Assembly: GCA_937925565.1 (NCBI GenBank)
Contig: CALALM010000184.1
Span: forward strand, 1 to 7,352
Length of the DNA stretch: 7,352 nt
Origin: an uncultured Centipeda sp.
Lineage (GTDB): Bacteria; Bacillota; Negativicutes; Selenomonadales; Selenomonadaceae
Reading direction: 5' to 3'
Part shown: piece by piece, positions 1 to 5,361 of the stretch
How the letters are laid out: each line of letters starts with the position of its first letter
Position numbering within the stretch: the stretch's first letter is position 1
The notes under the pieces: generated by a model
Databases searched by the model: none
The model's input: the letters and a program-made list of their open reading frames with translations, nothing else
What the model was told of the DNA's origin: nothing
Position numbers and translations under genes: made by a program

Positions 1-1332
1 TGCCGCGCGCTCTGTGCGGCCGCTCGCACTGAATGTTTCGCCGTGATAGGTGAGCTCGACCTTCGTCTGATCATAGACGTAGTTCGGATGGAACTGCGCG
101 ATGTAGGCGCGCGCGATCAGCCCGTAGATGTTGCGCTCTGTCTCGCTGAGCCGCGCGAGGTTCACAGGCACGGTCGTCGGAATGATCGCATGATGCGCCG
201 AGATCTTCGCGTCGTTCCACGCGCGCGACTTCTGCTTTGCATCCGCCTCACGCGCCCATGCAGAGAGCTCCGAACCGTCAAGTGCGGCGAGATTGCCAAG
301 GATCTTCGGCGCGTCCTTGTGCTGACTCACGGGCAGATACTCCGCATCCGAGCGCGGGTAGCTCGTCAGCTTCTCCTCGTAGAGCTTCTGCGCCGTGTCG
401 AGCACCTGCTGCGGCTCGTAGCCGTAGCGCTTTCCCGCAAGCACCTGCAATGCGGAGAGCGAGAAGGGGAGCGGCGGCGGCTCCTCCTTCTTCTTGCGCT
501 CGTAACGCGTGATCTGCGCGTCCTGCGGCGCGCCGCCAAATGAGTCCAAAGCTGCGCGTGCCGCCTTTTCGTCTACGAGCCGGCCCTCGGGATCGAGCGG
601 CGTGCGCTCCTCCGACGGCTTCCATCGTGCATGAAACGATTCGCCCGACTTCTCGTGACGAAATACCGCATCGAGCAGATAATATGTCGCGGGTTTGAAG
701 TTCTCGATCTCTCGCTCACGGCGCACAACGAGCGCGAGCGTCGGCGTCTTGACGCGTCCGATCGGGAGCACAAGCCGATCGTGCCCCGCACGACGTGCTG
801 CCAGCGTGTAGGCACGCGAGAGATTCATCCCGATGAGCCAGTCCGCGCGTGCCCGCGCGAGCGCCGATCGTTTCAGCGACAGAAAGTCACGGTTGTCGCG
901 CAGATCACCAAGCGCATCGTGGATACTCTTATCGTCGAGTGCATTGATAAGGATGCGTCGTACAGGCTTTTCATTGCCGAGATAGTCCAGAACCTCGTCC
1001 ACGAGCAGCTGCCCCTCGCGGTCGGGGTCGCCGCCGTGCACAATCTCGTCCGCGCGCTCGATCAGCCCCTTGACGACCGCGAATTGCTGCGCCGCACTCT
1101 CGTTTACGACGAGCCGCCACTCTTTGGGCAGGATCGGCAGATCCTCCGCGCGCCAACGTTTGAGCTTCGGATCGTATTCCTCCGGCTCCGCCTGCCGCAG
1201 AACATGACCGAAGAGCCACGTCACCACGCCGCCGCCCGTCTCGATCCACCCATGCCCCTTGCGGTGCGGATCCGGCAGACACGCAGCGAGTGCGCGCCCG
1301 ACACTCGGCTTTTCTGCAATGTAGAGCCTCAT
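1..1332 (-). CDS. topB: DNA topoisomerase III (type IA), 3' part missing at window edge
   Basis: Type IA topoisomerases cut one DNA strand through a 5'-phosphotyrosine link, pass the other strand, and help resolve replication and recombination intermediates in the cytoplasm. The frame is open for 444 codons from the ATG at 1330-1332 to the left edge. An N-terminal Toprim domain begins MRLYIAEKPS, with the catalytic Glu at residue 7. Its DPDREG acidic motif has Asp at 102 and 104. The active-site loop SYPRSDAEYLP carries the nucleophilic Tyr at about residue 325. These positions match E. coli TopB closely (from memory E7, D103, D105, Y328). Family members run about 600-730 residues, so the C-terminal part lies outside the window. 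The start codon overlaps the stop of the DUF1232 gene by 4 bp (ATGA), so translation is probably coupled. No frameshift or in-frame stop was seen in the part present. Topoisomerase I (TopA) is the alternative, but the short N-terminus and overall match favour TopB. Confidence 0.95.
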   Translation of the reverse strand, partial: MRLYIAEKPSVGRALAACLPDPHRKGHGWIETGGGVVTWLFGHVLRQAEPEEYDPKLKRWRAEDLPILPKEWRLVVNESAAQQFAVVKGLIERADEIVHGGDPDREGQLLVDEVLDYLGNEKPVRRILINALDDKSIHDALGDLRDNRDFLSLKRSALARARADWLIGMNLSRAYTLAARRAGHDRLVLPIGRVKTPTLALVVRREREIENFKPATYYLLDAVFRHEKSGESFHARWKPSEERTPLDPEGRLVDEKAARAALDSFGGAPQDAQITRYERKKKEEPPPLPFSLSALQVLAGKRYGYEPQQVLDTAQKLYEEKLTSYPRSDAEYLPVSQHKDAPKILGNLAALDGSELSAWAREADAKQKSRAWNDAKISAHHAIIPTTVPVNLARLSETERNIYGLIARAYIAQFHPNYVYDQTKVELTYHGETFSASGRTERAA

Positions 1333-1688
1333 GCAAACACCTTCGAGAGCGCCCAAACAAGGAGCACAAGCCAGAGGATCAGAACAACGGACGCCACGAC
1401 AAGTACGAGTGTCCCATAGTGAGTCACGTTACGTTCCGCCTCTGCGCGCGCATCCTTCGGCAGCATGCGTACGAGAAACTCCGTCGCCGCCGGCAGGATA
1501 ATCATGTCGTCCACGGCACCGAGCAGCGGGATCGTATCAGGCACGATGTCAATTGGACTCACGAGATAGAGCAGCGTGAGGGGGAACAAGAACTTCACCG
1601 CAGGCGGTGTATCACGCCGCAGCATCGCAAAGAGCAGCACGGCAATATCACGCCGCAGTGCACGCAGCAGCACCAAGAATCGCAGCAT
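1329..1688 (-). CDS. YkvA/DUF1232 family small membrane protein
   Basis: This 119-residue protein has the DUF1232 (YkvA) signature around residues 36-66: a hydrophobic stretch leading into YLVSPIDIVPDTIPLLG and then Asp-Asp at 60-61. That is the usual YxxSPxDxxPD...G..DD pattern. A second strongly hydrophobic segment at about 91-117 looks like a transmembrane helix, so the protein is probably membrane-anchored. The family's biochemical function is unknown. The ATG at 1686-1688 has a good ribosome binding site, GGAGG at 1694-1698 with a 5-nt spacer. The gene is first in a two-gene unit with topB. Its TGA overlaps the topB ATG by 4 bp, which suggests coupled translation. A near-consensus promoter lies just upstream at 1721-1749. 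Family assignment is firm and function is not inferred. Confidence 0.9.
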   Translation of the reverse strand: MLRFLVLLRALRRDIAVLLFAMLRRDTPPAVKFLFPLTLLYLVSPIDIVPDTIPLLGAVDDMIILPAATEFLVRMLPKDARAEAERNVTHYGTLVLVVASVVLILWLVLLVWALSKVFA

Positions 1689-1693
1689 AGAAA

Positions 1694-1698
1694 CCTCC
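1694..1698 (-). promoter_or_regulatory. Ribosome binding site of the DUF1232 gene
   Basis: On the minus strand GGAGG lies 5 nt before the ATG at 1688. It supports this start codon for the first gene of the DUF1232-topB unit. Confidence 0.75.
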
Positions 1699-1720
1699 GA
1701 TCATTTCTCTTACTCTGTTC

Positions 1721-1749
1721 AGTATACCATTCCACCCGCGCTCTTTCAA
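1721..1749 (-). promoter_or_regulatory. Sigma-70/sigma-A promoter for the DUF1232-topB unit
   Basis: On the minus strand TTGAAA (1744-1749) is followed after exactly 17 bp by TATACT (1721-1726). These are 5/6 and 5/6 matches to TTGACA and TATAAT. A TG dinucleotide one base before the -10 makes it an extended -10 as well. Transcription would start around 1712-1715, about 25 nt before the start codon, with the ribosome site inside the short leader. The insertion element ends 27 bp upstream of the -35, so the promoter is intact. Activity is inferred from sequence alone. Confidence 0.75.
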
Positions 1750-1776
1750 ATGCAAATGGAAAAGGACAGGCACAAA

Positions 1777-1802
1777 TGAGCTGACCCCCCAAAGTTAGAC
1801 TT
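1777..1802 (+). repeat. Left terminal inverted repeat of the IS element
   Basis: This 26-nt left end begins TGAGCTGACC. It matches the reverse complement of 2622-2647 at 20 of 26 positions. The inner 21 nt, from 1782, match at 18 of 21, including the run AAAGTTAGAC. Confidence 0.85.
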
Positions 1803-1824
1803 AGAAGAACTAACTTTTGGGGGT
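1784..1824 (+). promoter_or_regulatory. Hairpin at the IS left end covering the orfA ribosome binding site
   Basis: Positions 1784-1798 and 1810-1824 are complementary at 14 of 15 positions, with an 11-nt loop. The 3' arm contains the GGGGG at 1819-1823. That is the only purine-rich candidate ribosome site before the orfA ATG at 1831 (7-nt spacer). In RNA reading into the element from outside, the stem would form and could block orfA translation. IS10 and IS50 are known to protect themselves against outside transcription this way; its operation here is inferred. Confidence 0.55.
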
Positions 1825-1830
1825 ATTGTA

Positions 1831-1941
1831 ATGGCAAAATACAGTACAGAATATAAACTGAAGATGGTAAGGGAATACCTTGCAGGACAAGGAGGATACA
1901 GAGCCTTATCCAAACGGCACGAGATTACGGAATCTCAAATC
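1831..1941 (+). pseudogene. IS3-family transposase orfA remnant (helix-turn-helix protein)
   Basis: Only the first 37 or so codons belong to orfA. They begin MAKYSTEYKLKMVREYLAG, with a conserved-looking ALSKRHEITESQI stretch typical of the N-terminal helix-turn-helix that binds the IS ends. After ESQI the expected continuation of the helix-turn-helix protein (a W-containing segment, linker and leucine zipper) is absent. The frame runs on into unrelated codons until the stop at 2029-2031, while the adjacent frame already reads as orfB. This indicates a deletion fusing early orfA to internal orfB near 1942-1947. The 66-residue reading is therefore a truncated, probably non-functional product. 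The ATG follows the sequestered GGGGG ribosome candidate described for the end hairpin. Confidence 0.8.
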
Positions 1942-2146
1942 GAACTGTACAGAAACTCAAACTTCAAGTACGCCCCTTTACGCATAGAAGCCGCAGATAC
2001 AGCTCCTACAAGGGAACGATCAGTATCGTAGCGGACAATCTCCTCAGCCGTAGATTCAAAACCTCTATCCCACACCAAAAGATCACAACGGATACGAGTG
2101 AATTCAAATACTTGGGGCAAGATAATGGTAAACCCGTCGTACACAA

Positions 2147-2184
2147 GCTGTTAAACAGATCCATATATGGATCTGTTTAACAGC
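2147..2184. repeat. Perfect 38-bp palindrome inside orfB remnant
   Basis: The 19 bases 2147-2165 are the exact reverse complement of 2166-2184, with no loop. The right arm encodes the normal transposase segment (MDLFNS). The left arm (CTGTTAAACAGATCC) does not fit the expected codons and shifts the frame by +1. See the finding on templated mutation. Confidence 0.97.
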
Positions 2185-2423
2185 GGGATTGTCCGCTTCC
2201 ATATCGGACAGACACCGTCTGCAGCGGGAATTCAGAGCGCATTGGAAGAAGCGGTTCGTGTGACAGCGGACTGTCCCTACCGACGTACATTCCACTCGGA
2301 TCAGGGATGGGCGTATCCGATGAAGTCATACACGAAGAGGCTGAAGGAGAAGCGAATCTTTCAGAGTATGTCGCGCAAAGGGAACTGTCCGGACAACAGT
2401 GTGATGGAGAACTTCTTCGGACT

Positions 2424-2431
2424 CTTACTTA
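2424..2431. repeat. CTTA tandem duplication causing a frameshift in orfB remnant
   Basis: The sequence reads CTTACTTA between the codons for FFGL and KQEIYDG. Removing one 4-bp unit restores the usual ENFFGLLKQEIYDG reading, so this looks like a slippage duplication rather than ancestral sequence. Confidence 0.75.
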
Positions 2432-2621
2432 AAGCAAGAGATTTACGATGGGCGCGTTTACCATAGCTACGAGGGACTCAAGACGGCGATTGAGGAGTAT
2501 ATCGTCTACTACAACGAACACCGCAGCAAGGAGTCTCTTGGCTGGCTCAGTCCCAAAGAATACCGTCGCAGACATTGCGCCGTATAGCAAAAAGCGCAGG
2601 ACATCTCTTTCCTACGCTTTC

Positions 2622-2647
2622 AGGTCTAACTTTTGGGGATCACTACA
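2622..2647 (-). repeat. Right terminal inverted repeat of the IS element
   Basis: Read on the minus strand it begins TGTAGTGATCCCC and continues AAAAGTTAGACCT. It matches the left end at 20 of 26 positions. The orfB stop at 2585-2587 lies 34 bp inside it. Confidence 0.85.
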
Positions 2648-2670
2648 ATTTTGACTTGGCATCTCCGTTT

Positions 2671-3411
2671 TTATGTTCTATTTTCGTCGTTTTGATTCCA
2701 TTCATTCAACTCTCTCCGCACCGTCTGCCAGTCCGGGAAATACCTGTCCATATGTGCATAAAACTGGGCATTGTGTCCACGCACCCAGAGATGCGTGAGT
2801 TCGTGCGTGATGACGTAACGCAGCGCACGAATGTCGTACTGTGCAAGCCGGAGGTTCAGTGTGATCGCCGCCGTACGGACATTGCAGCTGCCCCAGCGCG
2901 TCTTCATCGCACGGATGCGCCAGAGTGCGGCGTGCTTTCCCACAATCACCTCACACAGAGGCGCTTCGCGTCCGATTGCCGCCGCGAGCTCCGTACGGTA
3001 GAATGCGTGAATCGTCGTACGTCGCACCGCCACATCCGCCTCTGCAGAAACATGGAGCACAATCCCCTCCGCCGTGCGTTCGGCATAGGGCTTCCCACAG
3101 GTGAGCGGCACGCATACGAGCGGGTATTCCGTGCCCCAGAGCTGTATCCGCTCCCCATCAGCATACGTGCGTGTAGTTTTTTCAGCAGACGCACGAATAC
3201 GCCGCCGGCGCTCGTCAATCCATGCACGCCTGCGGCGAATAAAGTTCTCGATCTCGCTCAGCGCCGTCCTCTGCGGCGCGCTTAGCTCGATGTGTCCGCC
3301 CTCGGTGGCGACGCGAAGGTAGAGATTCTTGATGTTCTTGTAGCGGATCACCGCCCGCAAACCATCCACCATGATCTCCTGCTCCCGCAGAAGGCGCACT
3401 TTCCGCCTCAT
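2671..3411 (-). CDS. YgjP-like (DUF45/M48-related) zinc metallopeptidase
   Basis: The protein has the YgjP/DUF45 layout. A beta-rich N-terminal part contains IRYKNIKNLYLRV (22-34). A basic helix follows around 53-75. The TRWGSC motif is at 171-176. The zinc-binding HELTH is at 203-207, with a third histidine candidate at 213 (HExxHxxxxxH) and Glu204 as general base. This predicts a cytoplasmic metal-dependent peptidase; the substrate is unknown. The ATG at 3409-3411 overlaps the hslO stop by 4 bp and gives 246 residues. An alternative ATG at 3370-3372 (residue 14, MVDGLRAV) has AGGAG just upstream, though close, and fits the usual family N-terminus better, so the true start is uncertain. The gene is last in the minus-strand run. 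Its TAA is 23 bp from the right end of the IS element, and no terminator is visible in that gap. Confidence 0.85.
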   Translation of the reverse strand: MRRKVRLLREQEIMVDGLRAVIRYKNIKNLYLRVATEGGHIELSAPQRTALSEIENFIRRRRAWIDERRRRIRASAEKTTRTYADGERIQLWGTEYPLVCVPLTCGKPYAERTAEGIVLHVSAEADVAVRRTTIHAFYRTELAAAIGREAPLCEVIVGKHAALWRIRAMKTRWGSCNVRTAAITLNLRLAQYDIRALRYVITHELTHLWVRGHNAQFYAHMDRYFPDWQTVRRELNEWNQNDENRT

Positions 3412-4307
3412 TTGCCCGCGTGCATCGCACGCATCTTCTGCGCAACATTGTAGATAGCGCTCAGATCCGCGCGGTCAAAGGAATACGCCTCGTTGCAGAA
3501 GTGGCACTTCACCTCTGCCGCACCGTCGTCGCGCATCGCACGCAGATCCTCCTCGCCGAGCGTCAGCAGACGATCGGTGATGTAGTTCTTCGAGCAGTTG
3601 CAGCGAAAGGCAAGATCGGTGGTTGAAAGGAGCTTCACATCATCGAAGCCGCCGAGAATCTTGCCGATGATGCCCGCTGCATCCAGTCCCTCCTCGACCA
3701 TATGGGAAACGGAGGAAATGCCCTTTAGGTTTTCCTCGAGTCGATCGATCGTCTCATCGGATGCGCCCGGCATCGGCTGGATGAGAAAGCCGCCCGCGCC
3801 GAGGCATTGCAGGGCGGGGCTGACGAGCACGCCGAGCCCGATGGAGGACGGTGTCTGCTCGGAGGTGTAGAGGTAGGCGATAAGGTCGTCGGCAATTTCT
3901 CCGTTTGTGATGTCGACGCTGCCCGTTACAGGCTCTTTCAGTCCCGTGAAGCGCGTGACAGAGAGAATCCCCGCGCCGATACCGCCGCCCACATCGATCT
4001 TACCGTGCGCGTTGAGCGGGAGATTGACATGCGGATGGTCAACATAGCCGCGCACAGAGCCCTCCGCAGTCGCGTCTGCCGTTACTGTACCAAGAGGACC
4101 GTCCCCCTTGAACTTCACGGTGACAGATTCCTTGTTCTTGAGATTCGCGGCAAGGAGGAGCGCCCCCGTCATCGTGCGCCCAAGTGCCGCCGCTGCAACG
4201 GGATAACAGTCATGCCGCCGCATCGCCTCGGCGACCGCATCCGTCGTCACCGCCGCAAACGCGCGCAGCTGCCCATGCGCCGCCGTCGCCTTAACGAGCT
4301 GATCCAT
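3408..4307 (-). CDS. hslO: Hsp33 redox-regulated holdase chaperone
   Basis: Hsp33 is a cytoplasmic chaperone that is inactive when reduced and zinc-bound. Oxidants turn it on by releasing the zinc and forming disulfides. The 299-residue protein has the family's conserved N-terminal domain, including the GALLLAANLK region, a GDGPLGTVTADA stretch and GYVDHP. The C-terminal redox switch is complete: CxC at Cys236/Cys238 and CxxC at Cys268/Cys271, nearly the same positions as in E. coli (232, 234, 265, 268). I chose the ATG at 4305-4307 (MDQLVKATAAHGQ) because it has AAGGGA a few bases upstream and matches the family's length. A further upstream in-frame ATG at 4388 would add 27 unrelated residues and overlap the phosphoesterase gene. 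It starts 7 bp after the phosphoesterase stop and overlaps the metallopeptidase start by 4 bp, consistent with co-expression. Confidence 0.95.
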   Translation of the reverse strand: MDQLVKATAAHGQLRAFAAVTTDAVAEAMRRHDCYPVAAAALGRTMTGALLLAANLKNKESVTVKFKGDGPLGTVTADATAEGSVRGYVDHPHVNLPLNAHGKIDVGGGIGAGILSVTRFTGLKEPVTGSVDITNGEIADDLIAYLYTSEQTPSSIGLGVLVSPALQCLGAGGFLIQPMPGASDETIDRLEENLKGISSVSHMVEEGLDAAGIIGKILGGFDDVKLLSTTDLAFRCNCSKNYITDRLLTLGEEDLRAMRDDGAAEVKCHFCNEAYSFDRADLSAIYNVAQKMRAMHAGK

Positions 4308-4314
4308 AGTTCCC

Positions 4315-4878
4315 TTACCAATCAAGCGCGAGTTCGTGCAGAACGTCGCCCGTATGTATGTCAAAAATCCGTATCGTACCATCCTCAAGGACGGCGACGG
4401 TGTTGCGCCCGTCGGGGCGCTTCGAGAGCGCAGCGGAGCCGGGATTGAGAAAGACGGTATTGCCGCGCTTTTCGAGTACGGTCACATGAATGTGTCCGCT
4501 GATGAAAAGATCCGCCTTGAGGTGTTTCGCCATCGCGTCTTTTTCCGCATCCGTCATCACGGCATCACCGTGCGTGACAATGATCCGCCGCCCCTCCCAA
4601 AAAACGTAGGCATAGGGGGACATAAGTGGGACTTCGAGGCAGCTCGCGTCCACGTCGGAGTCGCAGTTGCCCTTGGCGATGATGACGGGGATCTCCGAGG
4701 CGTTGATGCGCTCGATCAGCCCCATCGGATTGTAGTCTGCCTTCATCGGATTGCGCGGCCCGTGGTAGGCAACATCGCCCGCATGGAGGATCAGGTCGGC
4801 GCCCGTGAAGAACTTCTCGCACGCGCGTACCCATGCACCCTCATGTCCGTGCGTATCGCTGAGTATTCCGATCTTCAT
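4315..4878 (-). CDS. YfcE-type metallophosphoesterase
   Basis: This 187-residue protein has all the metal-site motifs of the calcineurin-like YfcE/MJ0936 group: SDTHG with Asp8 and His10, HAGD with Asp35, GNCD with Asn71, THGD with His103, and GHIH with His129 and His131. NPGS follows, about 20 residues before the C-terminal strands. These residues hold a two-metal centre that hydrolyses phosphodiesters. E. coli YfcE (about 184 residues) works on model phosphodiesters in vitro, and its natural substrate is unclear. The start MKIGILSDTHG at 4876-4878 matches the family. A longer in-frame reading from 4971 adds an arginine-rich stretch that is only the shadow of ribH. The ATG lies 4 bp past the ribH stop with a weak ribosome site, so it may depend on coupling to ribH. 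Cytoplasmic, with no signal peptide. Confidence 0.93.
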   Translation of the reverse strand: MKIGILSDTHGHEGAWVRACEKFFTGADLILHAGDVAYHGPRNPMKADYNPMGLIERINASEIPVIIAKGNCDSDVDASCLEVPLMSPYAYVFWEGRRIIVTHGDAVMTDAEKDAMAKHLKADLFISGHIHVTVLEKRGNTVFLNPGSAALSKRPDGRNTVAVLEDGTIRIFDIHTGDVLHELALDW

Positions 4879-4882
4879 AGGC

Positions 4883-5347
4883 TCACAGCTTTCCGAGGAG
4901 ACTTGCCATCTCCATCGCCGCCATCGCCGCATCTGCGCCCTTGTTGCCCGCCTTCGTGCCCGCGCGCTCAATCGCCTGCTCGATGTTCTCCGTCGTCACC
5001 ACGCCGAAGATCGTCGGCACGCCCGTCTGGAGTCCGACCTGCGCCACACCTTTTGAGACCTCGTTGCAGACGTAGTCGTAGTGCGTCGTCGAGCCGCGAA
5101 TGACCGCACCGAGGCAGAGCACTGCATCGTACTTGCCGCTCTCCGCCATCTTCTTTGCCGCAAGCGGGATCTCGAACGCACCCGGCACCCACGCCACATC
5201 GATGTCACTGTCTGCCGTTTCGTGACGGTGCAGCGTATCGAGTGCACCGCCGACCAGCTTGCTGACAATAAACTCGTTGAAGCGTGCCGCAACAATGCCG
5301 AATTTAAGTCCCCTACCGCTGATATAGCCTTCGATGATGTTTGCCAT
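4883..5347 (-). CDS. ribH: 6,7-dimethyl-8-ribityllumazine synthase
   Basis: RibH condenses 5-amino-6-ribitylamino-uracil with 3,4-dihydroxy-2-butanone 4-phosphate to give lumazine, the penultimate step of riboflavin synthesis. It usually assembles as a pentamer or a 60-mer shell. The 154 residues have the standard length and motifs: ARFNEFI (21-27, aromatic pocket), PGAFEIP (55-61), and [14 protein letters not shown], with His89 matching the catalytic His88 of B. subtilis. [11 protein letters not shown] and a basic AGTKAGNKG phosphate-binding segment follow. The ATG is preceded by AAGGAG at 5356-5361, 8 nt away, which overlaps the stop codon of the DJ-1/PfpI gene. Its DHBP substrate comes from the RibB half of RibBA, encoded two genes upstream, which supports a riboflavin operon. 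No riboflavin synthase (ribE) or deaminase/reductase (ribD) gene is in the window. Confidence 0.97.
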   Translation of the reverse strand: MANIIEGYISGRGLKFGIVAARFNEFIVSKLVGGALDTLHRHETADSDIDVAWVPGAFEIPLAAKKMAESGKYDAVLCLGAVIRGSTTHYDYVCNEVSKGVAQVGLQTGVPTIFGVVTTENIEQAIERAGTKAGNKGADAAMAAMEMASLLGKL

Positions 5348-5355
5348 ATTATTTT

Positions 5356-5361
5356 CTCCTT
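5356..5361 (-). promoter_or_regulatory. Ribosome binding site of ribH overlapping the upstream stop codon
   Basis: AAGGAG on the minus strand lies 8 nt before the ribH ATG and shares two bases with the TAA (5360-5362) of the DJ-1/PfpI gene. It is a strong site that could work alone or by termination-reinitiation. Confidence 0.7.

Larger units (their letters stand above)
1947..2587 (+). pseudogene. IS3-family transposase orfB remnant (DDE/rve integrase), two frameshifts
   Basis: Three consecutive frames together read as a transposase C-terminal region. Segment one (1947 to about 2150) reads VQKLKLQVRPF, then SSYKGTISIVADN and IPHQKITTDTSEFKY, which holds the first catalytic Asp. Segment two (about 2167-2427) reads MDLFNSGIVRF, then HSDQGWAY with the second Asp, then SMSRKGNCPDNSVMENFFG with the catalytic Glu. 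Exactly 35 residues separate Asp and Glu, the DD(35)E spacing of IS3 transposases. Segment three (about 2432-2587) reads KQEIYDGRVYHSYEGLKTA and ends SKESLGWLSPKEYRRRHCAV before TAG. The breaks are a +1 shift at the 38-bp palindrome and a 4-bp duplication of CTTA. About 210 of roughly 280 expected residues remain, and the N-terminal part is deleted. No functional protein can be made without repair of both shifts. Confidence 0.88.
1777..2647 (+). mobile_element. Decayed IS3-family (IS150-group-like) insertion sequence
   Basis: This 871-bp element is bounded by imperfect inverted repeats that start TG and end CA, as is usual for IS3-family elements. It contains the start of orfA (helix-turn-helix) and most of orfB (DDE integrase-type transposase) in the same orientation. 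Intact family members are commonly about 1.2-1.5 kb, so several hundred bases appear to be lost, mainly at the orfA/orfB junction near 1942. Two further lesions break orfB: the palindrome at 2147-2184 and the CTTA duplication at 2424-2431. No matching 3-4 bp target duplication is visible; the flanks are AAA on the left and ATT on the right. The element therefore cannot be mobile on its own, although its ends may still be recognisable to a transposase acting in trans. It lies between the stop of the YgjP-like gene (2671) and the promoter of the DUF1232 gene, facing against both host transcription units. Confidence 0.9.

Noticed and set aside
43..1419. Long plus-strand open frames (43-543 and 631-1419) opposite topB
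   Set aside because: They are in register with the topB codons on the other strand, are rich in Arg/Leu, and have no recognisable motifs. The minus strand reads as a clear topoisomerase.
1784..1824. Terminator at the IS left end for the host unit
   Set aside because: The hairpin is strong, but it lacks a T-run after the stem in either direction. Its position before orfA fits ribosome-site masking better.
2575..3285. A plus-strand frame running from the IS right end into the metallopeptidase region
   Set aside because: It crosses the IS boundary and lies opposite a convincing zinc-peptidase gene. Its sequence has no domain signal.
4308..4388. Upstream extension of hslO to an ATG at 4388
   Set aside because: The extra 27 residues overlap the phosphoesterase gene and do not fit Hsp33. 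The ATG at 4307 has a ribosome site.
4879..4971. Upstream extension of the phosphoesterase to 4971
   Set aside because: The added segment is Arg-rich and lies inside ribH. The family starts at MKIGILSDTHG.
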